Shown: positions 7,159-15,181 of the stretch, in pieces
How positions within the stretch are numbered: the stretch's first letter is position 1
How the letters are laid out: every line of letters begins with the position of its first letter
From: Bacillus_CJ salitolerans
Lineage (GTDB): Bacteria; Bacillota; Bacilli; Bacillales; SA4
Assembly: GCF_042680805.1 (NCBI RefSeq)
Contig: NZ_JBHUEM010000045.1
Coordinates: 124,001-188,000 of the forward strand
Length of the DNA: 64,000 nucleotides
Direction of reading: 5' to 3'
Notes under the pieces: generated by a model
Told to the model about the DNA's origin: nothing
Databases searched by the model: none
The model's input: only the letters and a program-made list of their open reading frames with translations
Program-made: the position numbers and the translations under genes

Positions 7159-7190
7159 AAAAGTCGCCTATTATGGCGACTTTTTTCTTT
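7155..7190 (+). terminator. Terminator of the csgA unit
   Basis: AAAAAAGTCGCC pairs with GGCGACTTTTTT, followed by further T residues. Confidence 0.9.
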
Positions 7191-7267
7191 TATACAAATG
7201 ATGTAATTTCGTGTATTGCTTGTACATATATTGGACTAGATGAACGTTTCTTGGAAGGATGATACCA

Positions 7268-7843
7268 TTGTTTGAAAGGATATTAGCCGTTCTAATTGGA
7301 AGTTTTCTTATTGGGGTAGGTGTTAATGCGTTTATCATTCCACACCATCTTATGGAGGGCGGCATGATTGGACTTGGACTTATAGCGAAATATAAATGGG
7401 GGTTTGAAACAGGACTCACGATTATTCTTCTGAGTTTTCCTATTTATATTTTGACCTATTTTTACAACCGGTCTTTTTTCTTAAATAGTATTCATGGCTT
7501 ACTTTTATCCTCGTTTTTTATTGATATTTTATATCCAATTCGAGAATCATTTCAACTTCCCATTTATGTAAGCTCCATAATGGGAGGATCACTAATTGGT
7601 ATAGGCATTGGATTAATGCTTCGATATAGAACAAGTACTGGTGGACTAGATTTGCTTGCTCAATTTTTCTCATCCATTATTCCCTTAAATGTTGGGTTCA
7701 TCATTTTTCTATTTGATTTCACTATTGTCGTTTCAGGTAGCCAACTGATTCAAAATTCCTCGCTCCTATATTCAAGCTTAACTGTTTTTTTTGTGGGCGT
7801 GTTTACAACATTTTGCACCTATACTTATAGTAAAGAAGAGTAA
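7268..7843 (+). CDS. Short YitT family membrane protein
   Basis: A 191-residue integral membrane protein with about five hydrophobic helices. Family marks are the N-terminal GVGVNAFIIPHHLMEGG and the mid-protein RYRTSTGGLDLLAQ, which parallel the YitT/YpjC family. The usual C-terminal DUF2179 cytosolic domain (about 80 residues, present in the paralogue at 37632-38507) is absent. I choose the TTG at 7268 because GGAAGG at 7253-7258 is nine bases upstream and abuts the ATG at 7259. Function unknown. Confidence 0.8.
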   Translation: MFERILAVLIGSFLIGVGVNAFIIPHHLMEGGMIGLGLIAKYKWGFETGLTIILLSFPIYILTYFYNRSFFLNSIHGLLLSSFFIDILYPIRESFQLPIYVSSIMGGSLIGIGIGLMLRYRTSTGGLDLLAQFFSSIIPLNVGFIIFLFDFTIVVSGSQLIQNSSLLYSSLTVFFVGVFTTFCTYTYSKEE

Positions 7844-7869
7844 CAATTGATGCATTGTCACTCTTTTCC
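7837..7869 (+). terminator. Terminator after the short YitT gene
   Basis: AGAGTAACAAT pairs with ATTGTCACTCT (one mismatch), then TTTT. The gene's stop lies in the left arm. Confidence 0.7.
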
Positions 7870-7935
7870 TTGAATACCTTCTCTTTATTGGAACATGATA
7901 CAAATAAACTTTGCTTTTAAATTGGAGGATAACTT

Positions 7936-8097
7936 ATGAAAAATGATAAAGTATTTTCTACCAAACAATATAGTAATACCGATATTGAAGAAGTAAAACG
8001 ATTAAATGCAAATTCAGGATTATCGTATAATGAAGTATTTGCACTTTTAGCTAAAAAATATCATGATGAACAAATGGTAAGTAAAAGGAATGATTAA
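7936..8097 (+). CDS. Small hypothetical protein (53 aa)
   Basis: A 53-residue hydrophilic protein with a clear ribosome site (TTGGAGGA) before the ATG at 7936. The middle reads TDIEEVKRLNANSGLSYNEV, which faintly recalls the T-x-x-E-V-[KR]-x-x-N pattern of gamma-type small acid-soluble spore proteins. It contains none of their Gln-rich repeats, so I do not assign it. Its stop overlaps the MFS gene's stop by four bases, tail to tail. Confidence 0.65.
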   Translation: MKNDKVFSTKQYSNTDIEEVKRLNANSGLSYNEVFALLAKKYHDEQMVSKRND

Positions 8098-9350
8098 AGT
8101 GGAACAGAAGGGTTCATTTCCTTCTTCTTCCGTTTATTTTTATACTCTATATAAAAGACGAGTAAGAATGAAAATGCTCCTAACCATCTAATGACAGAAG
8201 AAAGTGTCATGGCAACGTGAATACCAAACCATTCCAATAAAAATACTCCTACTTGCGGTGCAATACATCCAATTACAGCAATTAGTAAATTATAGTTAGC
8301 AAGAAATGATGTTCTTCTTTCATCAGGGGAAACTCTCAGAAGCTGATTAAATAAGAGCATTACCGTTCCTGCAACAAATGCTCCTGTCCATAAATTAACA
8401 AAAGTTAAATAATAAAGATTTGTTGATAATATCGTTAAAAAAGGTGCAGTACCAATTCCCATTGATGCAATAAAGAGCATCATTGTATTTCCATAGCGAT
8501 CTGCAAATACTCCCCACCATTTATAGCTGACAATTTGTGAGACTTGGTTCGCCACTGTAAACAAACTAATCCAAAACGCGCTAGCATGGGCATCATTAAT
8601 TTGGTAAATGTTAAATAACGGCCACGCCATTTGCCAACCAAAATTGAATAGAATTGCACAAAGTAAAAAGTAGAAATATGGTTTATATGTGAACATGGCA
8701 AAAAACATATTGGGATTCATTTGTTTCACTTGCTTCTGCGTCTTTTTCATTTCAAAATGCTTTATTAAATAATATACTTCTAGTACTCCAAATAAAAACC
8801 CTATTATAAAAATCCATTGATATGGCACTGGATCTGTTTTTTCAAATACATTTAAGGAAATTCCCGCGATAAAGGTAACGATCATCCCAACGATCGTCAA
8901 AATTCTGTTTCTTTCACTAAAAAACTTTCCTCTTCGTTCATCTGGAATTAAATCTCCAATAAATGATTGCCAAGACAATGTTGCTAGCGCATTTGGAAAA
9001 TTCATTAACCCAATAAAAGCGACTAAGATCCAAGCATGATTTGTCATGGGAATGAATGGAATTAAACTGATTAAAAATAAGCAAAACCTAGCAGCAAACA
9101 CCGTATAGGCCGTAAACATTTTTTTTAACTCAAGTCTATTGATCCATATTGCGCCAGGAATCATCGCAAGCATCGTCATAAAGGACGGCATCGAGCTGAT
9201 AAGACCGACTTGAAAGTTACTTGCGCCTAATACCTGTATCGCAAATAACGGGATAAAGCTACTTATAAAGCTTTGTGAGAAAATGGATGCTGCACCATTC
9301 CATTTACTTAATGCTTCATTTTTTTTGATTATTTCCATTGAATAGTTCAT
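8094..9350 (-). CDS. Major facilitator superfamily transporter
   Basis: A 418-residue membrane protein with about 12 hydrophobic segments. The MFS-type loop features are visible: a basic stretch after helix 2 (INRLELKKMF), GDLIPDERRGKFFSERNR in the centre-left, and a second RVSPDERRTSF near residue 340, which mark the duplicated halves. It ends in a lysine-rich tail. Substrate unknown. It is monocistronic, with no recognisable neighbour partner. The ATG is preceded by AAGGAAG. Confidence 0.88.
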   Translation of the reverse strand: MNYSMEIIKKNEALSKWNGAASIFSQSFISSFIPLFAIQVLGASNFQVGLISSMPSFMTMLAMIPGAIWINRLELKKMFTAYTVFAARFCLFLISLIPFIPMTNHAWILVAFIGLMNFPNALATLSWQSFIGDLIPDERRGKFFSERNRILTIVGMIVTFIAGISLNVFEKTDPVPYQWIFIIGFLFGVLEVYYLIKHFEMKKTQKQVKQMNPNMFFAMFTYKPYFYFLLCAILFNFGWQMAWPLFNIYQINDAHASAFWISLFTVANQVSQIVSYKWWGVFADRYGNTMMLFIASMGIGTAPFLTILSTNLYYLTFVNLWTGAFVAGTVMLLFNQLLRVSPDERRTSFLANYNLLIAVIGCIAPQVGVFLLEWFGIHVAMTLSSVIRWLGAFSFLLVFYIEYKNKRKKKEMNPSVPL

Positions 9351-9709
9351 TGGAGCTCAACTTCCTTCGAATTTTTCTTCGATACTCGAAATGTTTATAG
9401 AAGGAGTTTACTCCTGTATTCATAAACTTGCAATATATTTTTTTACTACTATTTAAAGTATTTTTTTATATAAAAAAGTGCCGATTCTTTGAACTGTATT
9501 TCTTGAGTAGATGCTTTTGTTTTTCCATAATAGTCTAAAAGGTGGAATATGGTGAAAATCGTTGGATTATTAGATTTTCCGCTCTAAATATCTTAAAAAG
9601 TTAAAATGATCGAATTCCACATCAGAGCAGGATTTCTATACCCCCATCTTCCGTTTTTTAGCAACCTAGCGTATTTTTTTATGAAGCTGAAATTATCATT
9701 TCTAAAATG
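9351..9709. other. Non-coding gap upstream of the MFS gene
   Basis: About 360 AT-rich bases without a supported gene. The only notable structure is the palindromic AGGAGTTTACTCCT near 9402-9415, about 50 bases upstream of the MFS start, which could be a regulatory site. No repeat, RNA gene or open frame of weight was seen. Confidence 0.5.
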
Positions 9710-9738
9710 AAAAAAGAATGGGGCTTCCACCCCATTCT
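9710..9738 (-). terminator. Terminator of yppG
   Basis: AGAATGGGG pairs with CCCCATTCT, then TTTTTTC on the minus strand. It overlaps the yppG stop codon. Confidence 0.88.
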
Positions 9739-10141
9739 AAACTTTTGTCTTAAAAAGTGCTCCGACTTGTTTGACCATCCCGTTTAATTGATTTACAGTA
9801 TTCATCATTTGACCGGCGGTATTCACCATTTTATTAAAATCATAGCCACCTTCCTTCGTCTTGAACTGGGCTAGGATCGATTGCATCCCGCCTTGTGGTG
9901 GTTTCGGGGCACTTTGCTGCATGGATTTTGGATATGGCATAAAGAACGGCTGCTGCATATTTGGTTGCCCATAACTAGGTAATTGTGACGCCTGATTTGG
10001 CATACCATAGAACCCTTGATTTGGATAGTACATATAATTGTTTTGATTAGATTGAGAATGCCCACTTGGATAAGGATACGAATAACCACTGTAAGGAATT
10101 TTATTTTGAACCATTCTTCTTCGATGCTTGTGTCCAAACAT
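9737..10141 (-). CDS. yppG: YppG-like spore coat protein
   Basis: A 134-residue protein. The middle is rich in Pro, Gln, Tyr, Asn and Met (low-complexity, coat-like). The C-terminus (FKTKEGGYDFNKMVNTAGQMMNTVNQ) matches the conserved end of B. subtilis YppG. The start MFGHKHRRR at 10141 is chosen because GGGAGG lies eight bases upstream; an in-frame extension to 10234 runs through the neighbouring terminator. In B. subtilis yppG also lies near yppF/yppE. A coat role is by homology. Confidence 0.82.
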   Translation of the reverse strand: MFGHKHRRRMVQNKIPYSGYSYPYPSGHSQSNQNNYMYYPNQGFYGMPNQASQLPSYGQPNMQQPFFMPYPKSMQQSAPKPPQGGMQSILAQFKTKEGGYDFNKMVNTAGQMMNTVNQLNGMVKQVGALFKTKV

Positions 10142-10221
10142 GTTTCTTTCCTCCCTAGGTAAATGTCTCATACTACTATTATTATGAGGAAGGAAAGGGA
10201 AAGGTGTATTTTTAAATGAAT

Positions 10222-10259
10222 AAAAAAGATCCAACTACTACATAGCAGTTGAATCTTTT
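10222..10259 (-). terminator. Terminator of the SLH protein gene
   Basis: AAAAGATTCAACT pairs with AGTTGGATCTTTT, with one mismatch and T runs on the minus strand. Confidence 0.85.
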
Positions 10260-10264
10260 CTATA

Positions 10265-13200
10265 TTATCTTCCAATGGCAGTGTCAATTGCTGAGTGGAT
10301 CGCACCTAGGGAAGTATAAGCAATTGGATTACCATTTGCATCCTTAGGAACTGCGTTAAGGAACGCTTCTGCCGTATTGATTTTTTCTGTTGATGATAAT
10401 GCTTCATACGGACCATAATTTAACGCATCTAAAGCTGTATTCATTGCCGTTATGCTTGTTGCTCCATTAACGTTACCAATTAAAGTAGCTCGTTCAGAGA
10501 TTTTCGCATCAATTTCAGAAGTCACAGCCGTTGTATTAGCGAACTTACTATCTGTTTGATCAGCACGTGATCCGAGAATCGATTGTGCAACTTCTAATTT
10601 CGCCACTCCTGATAAATCAAGATATGTGGTATGACCTGTTTCAACTGCAAATGTTGTTAATGCAGTTCTCATGTCAGAAGCACTTGTTACAGTGTTTACT
10701 GCATGTAAATTATTCACTACATCTAGTGAATCTTGGATTTCTGCTGCTGTTAAATCTGCTGCTTTTGCTGTTTTATCTGCAGCAATTTGGGTTGCATACT
10801 GATTTAATAGCGCACTATTAATTGTCGCAGCATTTAAATCAGCAGATGATGTGGCTAAAGAGCTTAAAGCTTTACTAATATCATCATTAGTTGACGCACC
10901 AGTTAATGCATTTGCTTGTGTTAATGGAATGCTTTGAATAATCGTTTGAATTTCAGCTGCACTATCCTTATCCGCTGCAAGGGCTCCACCAATAGCTGTT
11001 GCATATTCATTTGACAGATTTTCGATGACTGTATTATATTCAAATGCGGTAGAGGCTTTGGATAATCCCGCAAGTGCTGCTAGTACATCAGCATCAGCAG
11101 AAGCAGCTGTTAATCCACCAACAACTCCAACAAGGGCTTTTTCTACAGATGTTTGAATTTGTGCAGCTGTTAAGTCGCCTCCTGCCCCATCTGCATCAAT
11201 TTGTGCAGCAATCTGTGGTAGGAAGTTGTGATCAACTGTTGCAATATCAAAATCCGGTGATGAAACGGACAATGAAGATAACGCTGCTAATATACCGTCA
11301 TTTGAGCTTGTACCAGTCAATGCATTAGCATCATCAAGCGCAGTTTCTAATGGTAGATTTTCGACTAATGCATTAACGCGTGCTTGTAAATCTGCTTTTG
11401 TTGTAACATTTTCAGCATCAGGTTTTACTAAATCAACATAACTTTGTGCAGTTGCGATTTTAGTTGATGATGTAGTGTCACCTTCAGCAGCTGTGACAGC
11501 TGTTTGTGCTTTTGACAGGTTAACTGAATCAATGGCACCTTGAACGTTATCAACAGATTTTGTACCTGCAATGGCATTAATAGATGATTCATAGTCAGCA
11601 ATGAAGTCTACATTAATACGGTCAAAGTAGGTTGACTGTTGCAATGCTCCTAATAATTCAACTTGATTATCAGCATCAATGACTGGTAAAACAGCCTTCA
11701 CTTTATCAAGTCGTTCTTGAAGAGCAGCTTTTGAAGTCGTGTTATTACTAATACCATCAGGTAATCCATTAATTGAATTCTGAGCTTCTTGAATAAGCGT
11801 CTTACTATTATCGGCCGTTAATCCTGTTGGGTTTCCTTCAGCAGATGCAACTTTGTTCGTTGCATCAGTTAAGATTGCATTAACAGCAGGTGAAATCACA
11901 CTATCTTGAATCGTATCTACTGTTGTCACAGCACCTGTTAATGCAACAGCACTATCTAAATAAGTATCAAAATATACATCTAAATCAACATTTGTCAATA
12001 ATCCCTTATCTGCTCCATATTGAATCGCCGCATAAAATGCTAGCTGATTAATATCTCCTCGATCATCAGCAGTTGATGGGACAGCCGTGTTAAATTTACT
12101 AATTAGATTTTGAGAATAAATAGTCGTTTGAATTTCATCTGCTGTATCAATATCATTTGTAATAGCTGTATCATACTGGGCAATTAAATCATTATTTACA
12201 TCAGAGAAGAATCCTAACGCTCCACTCAATGCTACATGATTCGTTGCAGCTGTCACGTTTGATACTGCAGTATTAACAATTCCTGTGTTAGTTGCCGCTT
12301 GCGCATCAACTCTTGCACTAAGATCCGCTTTAACTGTCTCATCCGTTAATACATCAACCGATGCTCTCGCAGCTGTTTCTAAACCAACAGAAGTTAAGTA
12401 GTCAGAATAGCTTCCAACAGTTAATGCTTCATATGCATCTACCGCAGCAGTTGCCGCTACTACATCATCTGGTTCGACTGGATCAACTGGTGCACCCGGT
12501 GTAACTTCGATACCTAATCGATCTCTTACTTGTTCGGATAGCTTAGGTTTTACCTCATCCACTTTAAACGAGCGTTGAAGCATTAGAGCAAATTGTGAAC
12601 GATTTAGTTTACCGTTTGGATCAAATGAAGTGGCTGACTTTCCTTTAACCATTCCTTTATTAAAGAGTACGCCAATTCCTTGTTCATGGCCACTACCAAC
12701 AACATCATTAAATGGCGTTGTTTTTGTTTCGGCATCAAGGTCAAAAGCACGTGCTAGTACGGATGCAGCCTGTCCTCTTGTGAATACACCGTCTGGATTG
12801 AAGTTATCAGCTTCGTTGAAAAGTCCTGCATTTGTTGCAGCTGCAATTTCTTTATAATACATATGAGTTTTTGGAATGTCCTTAAACCCTGGATCTGTTA
12901 CATTTGTTGTATCAAGCCCAAGAGTTCGAACGAGAATTACAGCTGCCTGCATACGATTAATTTCTTGGTATGGCTTAAATGTTCCGTCATCATATCCTTT
13001 AATAACTTCAGCAGTAGATAGCTGTCCAATGGCTGTTCTTGTTTCCTCATCCATTGTTCCAGAAATATCTTTAAAGTTTTGTGCAGCAGCTTGAGCAGCT
13101 TGAGCAGTTGGAGCAGCTGCTTCTGCTTTTCCTGCACCAGCTAGAATACCACCCCCAACAGCGAAGGAAGTTACTAGCATTGAACCTACCATAACTTTTA

Positions 13201-13390
13201 CAGTTGCATTTTTTAGATTAGGAAACTTTTGACTGATATAACCCTTCACACTTTTTCTAACATCTTCTTGATCTCCATTAGATCTGGACCCAAACTCCTC
13301 TGCAAACTCCGTTAAGTTTGAATCTAAATATACGATGATGGTTGTTTCATTACCTTGTTTCTTTAACTCATGGCGCAAAACATTCACCAT
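10265..13390 (-). CDS. Large S-layer-homology (SLH) surface protein
   Basis: This 1041-residue protein has an unusual order. Residues 1-60 form a charged, probably cytoplasmic N-terminal region. Residues 65-92 form a signal-peptide-like hydrophobic stretch ending in KAEAAAP. Three SLH domains follow at about 106-160, 168-222 and 226-280; these bind pyruvylated cell-wall polymer. A Pro/Val linker follows, then about 740 residues of Ala/Thr/Asp-rich helical repeats marked by NALTG.S.ND, LSSL and AEIQ. It is almost Cys-free. GAGGTGA precedes the ATG. Likely a cell-wall-bound surface layer or associated protein; the repeat region has no recognised enzymatic motif. Confidence 0.88.
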   Translation of the reverse strand: MVNVLRHELKKQGNETTIIVYLDSNLTEFAEEFGSRSNGDQEDVRKSVKGYISQKFPNLKNATVKVMVGSMLVTSFAVGGGILAGAGKAEAAAPTAQAAQAAAQNFKDISGTMDEETRTAIGQLSTAEVIKGYDDGTFKPYQEINRMQAAVILVRTLGLDTTNVTDPGFKDIPKTHMYYKEIAAATNAGLFNEADNFNPDGVFTRGQAASVLARAFDLDAETKTTPFNDVVGSGHEQGIGVLFNKGMVKGKSATSFDPNGKLNRSQFALMLQRSFKVDEVKPKLSEQVRDRLGIEVTPGAPVDPVEPDDVVAATAAVDAYEALTVGSYSDYLTSVGLETAARASVDVLTDETVKADLSARVDAQAATNTGIVNTAVSNVTAATNHVALSGALGFFSDVNNDLIAQYDTAITNDIDTADEIQTTIYSQNLISKFNTAVPSTADDRGDINQLAFYAAIQYGADKGLLTNVDLDVYFDTYLDSAVALTGAVTTVDTIQDSVISPAVNAILTDATNKVASAEGNPTGLTADNSKTLIQEAQNSINGLPDGISNNTTSKAALQERLDKVKAVLPVIDADNQVELLGALQQSTYFDRINVDFIADYESSINAIAGTKSVDNVQGAIDSVNLSKAQTAVTAAEGDTTSSTKIATAQSYVDLVKPDAENVTTKADLQARVNALVENLPLETALDDANALTGTSSNDGILAALSSLSVSSPDFDIATVDHNFLPQIAAQIDADGAGGDLTAAQIQTSVEKALVGVVGGLTAASADADVLAALAGLSKASTAFEYNTVIENLSNEYATAIGGALAADKDSAAEIQTIIQSIPLTQANALTGASTNDDISKALSSLATSSADLNAATINSALLNQYATQIAADKTAKAADLTAAEIQDSLDVVNNLHAVNTVTSASDMRTALTTFAVETGHTTYLDLSGVAKLEVAQSILGSRADQTDSKFANTTAVTSEIDAKISERATLIGNVNGATSITAMNTALDALNYGPYEALSSTEKINTAEAFLNAVPKDANGNPIAYTSLGAIHSAIDTAIGR

Positions 13391-13699
13391 AATTTACGTC
13401 ACCTCTTTATTCATTGTGATTATTCCTTCTCATCTTTCCCAACAATGATGAGAATATGTGCTAATTTTAAAAAATACCAAGATGATTCTTGATTTTTTCA
13501 TTTTTGAATCACCTTCTTCTATCATCTCCAAAGTTAAACTTTCTAAAAATAAAGTTGACTACTCTTTGAGAAAACGACAAATCTAACTAGTTTATAAGAA
13601 AAACGTAAATTTTTGTCGGAAGTTAAAATTTTTTAAAATCAATGAAAAAGAAGTTTATCTGATAAGATGAATGTATCTTTTATTGGGGGGCTTGGTCGA
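13391..13699. other. Divergent intergenic region between the SLH gene and yppF
   Basis: About 310 AT-rich bases that must hold the SLH promoter (minus) and the yppF promoter (plus). The SLH gene has a ribosome site (GAGGTGA) and yppF has GGGGGG. I see no convincing -35/-10 pair or RNA structure. Confidence 0.4.
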
Positions 13700-13885
13700 A
13701 TGAAATTAGTAGAACTGCGAAATAAATTTATTGCACTAAAACAACAAGAACCAATAGAAACAATAGAACTCCTTCAATTTGCTAAGGTATGTTACATCAG
13801 AAACGATATTTCAATTGTAGAATACCGAGAAATAGTAAAAGAATTAGAAGTAAAGGCAGATTACACATTGGAAGGACAATTATAA
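13700..13885 (+). CDS. yppF: YppF-like small protein
   Basis: A 61-residue helical protein whose length and position match B. subtilis YppF (62 aa). The pattern LRNKFIALKQQEPIETIELLQFAK then ISIVEYREIVKELE agrees with what I recall of the family. The ATG at 13700 is chosen because GGGGGG lies nine bases upstream; the in-frame ATG at 13667 has no ribosome site. Function unknown. Confidence 0.7.
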   Translation: MKLVELRNKFIALKQQEPIETIELLQFAKVCYIRNDISIVEYREIVKELEVKADYTLEGQL

Positions 13886-13993
13886 ATTTTTACACCCATT
13901 TCATGACAGAAGTTACCTTTTGATAAAGCAACATATTTTGCCCTGTAATTCGCACATTAATAATGCACCATATTATGATGAGGAGTGATTGTG

Positions 13994-14167
13994 ATGGGCA
14001 GAGGGAAGTCATTTAATCATAAAATCAAAGGGCATGACCATGAATTACCGAAGAGAGGAAAGCAAGTACCTCCAAAACATACAGAAAATGTAGAGTATGC
14101 GATTGAACCTGTCGCAAGCTACGGGGATCGTGCCGTAACAATTGAAGTTAAAAAAGATACGGACTAA
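13994..14167 (+). CDS. Small hypothetical protein (57 aa)
   Basis: A 57-residue basic/hydrophilic protein beginning MGRGKSFNHKIKGHDHELPKR, likely unstructured at the N-terminus. AGGAG at 13981-13985 lies eight bases before the ATG at 13994, and a strong terminator follows. The MGRG start recalls the YfhD-type small spore proteins, but the similarity is short and I do not assign it. Confidence 0.6.
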   Translation: MGRGKSFNHKIKGHDHELPKRGKQVPPKHTENVEYAIEPVASYGDRAVTIEVKKDTD

Positions 14168-14202
14168 ACAAGAAAAGAGCCTTATTGGCTCTTTTCTTGT
14201 TT
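14166..14202. terminator. Bidirectional terminator
   Basis: AAACAAGAAAAGAGCC pairs perfectly with GGCTCTTTTCTTGTTT. The yppE stop codon lies in the loop and the last yppE codons form one arm. Confidence 0.92.
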
Positions 14203-14556
14203 CTCTAGAAGTTCAATTAAAGTATCGAAAATATATTTATTGGAGCGAATTAGTTCTTTAAACCTCTTCTCCTTTGTATCAGGGAAAAAGGCTTGGACAG
14301 ACACAGCTTGGATATTTTCGCAAGTACTTTCAATTTGATTAGGATGAAAATATTTAGGTTTTTCAATTTTGATCCAATCCAGAACTTGTGGCTTCCATCG
14401 ATCTAGAACCTGCCATATTTCATCAGCAGTAGGTTTAACTACACCGAAAAAATCTGCTGGCTCATTTGCGGTCTTGATCTGTGTAAATATTTCACTTAGC
14501 TTCTGATTGTATTGTATTAATTGTTTTGTATCTAAATAAAGTTGGTTGTTATCCAT
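14182..14556 (-). CDS. yppE: YppE family protein (DUF1798)
   Basis: A 124-residue soluble helical protein, the same length as B. subtilis YppE. Family-like features are the N-terminal LDTKQLIQYNQKLSEIF and the central WQVLDRWKPQVLDWIKIEKPKYFHPNQI. It sits in the conserved yppC-yppF neighbourhood. Function unknown. Confidence 0.82.
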   Translation of the reverse strand: MDNNQLYLDTKQLIQYNQKLSEIFTQIKTANEPADFFGVVKPTADEIWQVLDRWKPQVLDWIKIEKPKYFHPNQIESTCENIQAVSVQAFFPDTKEKRFKELIRSNKYIFDTLIELLEKQEKSQ

Positions 14557-14618
14557 TTAATCACCATCATTAACTTATAATACAACTATCATACCCCTGC
14601 TATATATATATTTTCAAG

Positions 14619-14846
14619 CTATCTGCCCATTGCAAGCTTATACACTGGTAAATACGAATCTGATTTGTTCATTTCAAGCTTGTTCATCCTCTGTCTGATA
14701 TAATGTATCTTTTCCACCTGGGCTAACTTCATTTCGTTAATTTCAATCTCTATATGTTCCTCAATTATTCTCTCAACTACGTCTAAGCTAATAAGGACTT
14801 CATCAAATGCCTTCTCAATACAATCTAATGATACTACTTTTGTCAT
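14619..14846 (-). CDS. Small helical protein, YppD position
   Basis: A 75-residue helical, Glu/Ile-rich protein with a strong ribosome site (AGGAGGG). It lies between yppE and sspM/yppC, where B. subtilis has yppD (a protein of similar size). I rely on position; sequence homology is not confirmed. Confidence 0.6.
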   Translation of the reverse strand: MTKVVSLDCIEKAFDEVLISLDVVERIIEEHIEIEINEMKLAQVEKIHYIRQRMNKLEMNKSDSYLPVYKLAMGR

Positions 14847-15042
14847 TTGAAAACCCTCCTACAATAAGTGTTTCTTATGTATTCAATATATAGTTGGATG
14901 CTCCCTTCAAGGCTGACAAAACTAGTGTCTATTCGCCAAAGAAAGTGGTTTTCGCTAAATTTTTTTTTGCGTTCGACAATAACATTATCAAGAATGAAAA
15001 ATAGTCGAATGTAAAAACTAATTTAAGGAGGTGGCATCCAAC

Positions 15043-15147
15043 TTGAGCAAAAAGCAGGATAAATCTACTGATACACGTAAACAAGAAGAAACTTCACCAG
15101 GATATGGAAATAAAAAGCTAGAAGGACCAAATCGACCTTCAACATAA
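15043..15147 (+). CDS. sspM: Minor small acid-soluble spore protein SspM
   Basis: A 34-residue protein, the same length as B. subtilis SspM, with the matching C-terminus (KKLEGPNRPST against KLGGPNRPST). The start is TTG at 15043, with an excellent ribosome site AAGGAGGTGG at 15025-15034. SspM is a forespore-expressed minor spore protein. The location next to yppC agrees with my memory of B. subtilis. The protein is Lys/Gln-rich and hydrophilic. Confidence 0.85.
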   Translation: MSKKQDKSTDTRKQEETSPGYGNKKLEGPNRPST

Positions 15148-15181
15148 AAAATAAGCAAGGAACCTTCCTTGCTTATTTTTT
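15146..15181. terminator. Bidirectional terminator between sspM and yppC
   Basis: AAAAATAAGCAAGG pairs with CCTTGCTTATTTTT, symmetric, with T runs on both strands. Confidence 0.92.

Noticed and set aside
9351..9709. Small peptide frame near 9549 (12 codons)
   Set aside because: It is too short, has only a weak ribosome site and lacks a defined family or terminator.
10141..10234. N-terminal extension of yppG
   Set aside because: The extended frame would run into the terminator of the SLH gene and has no ribosome site; GGGAGG lies correctly before the ATG at 10141.
10265..13390. Repetitive coding region as a tandem DNA repeat or CRISPR
   Set aside because: Repetition is at protein level with diverged codons and no regular spacer-repeat pattern; it encodes the SLH protein's repeats.
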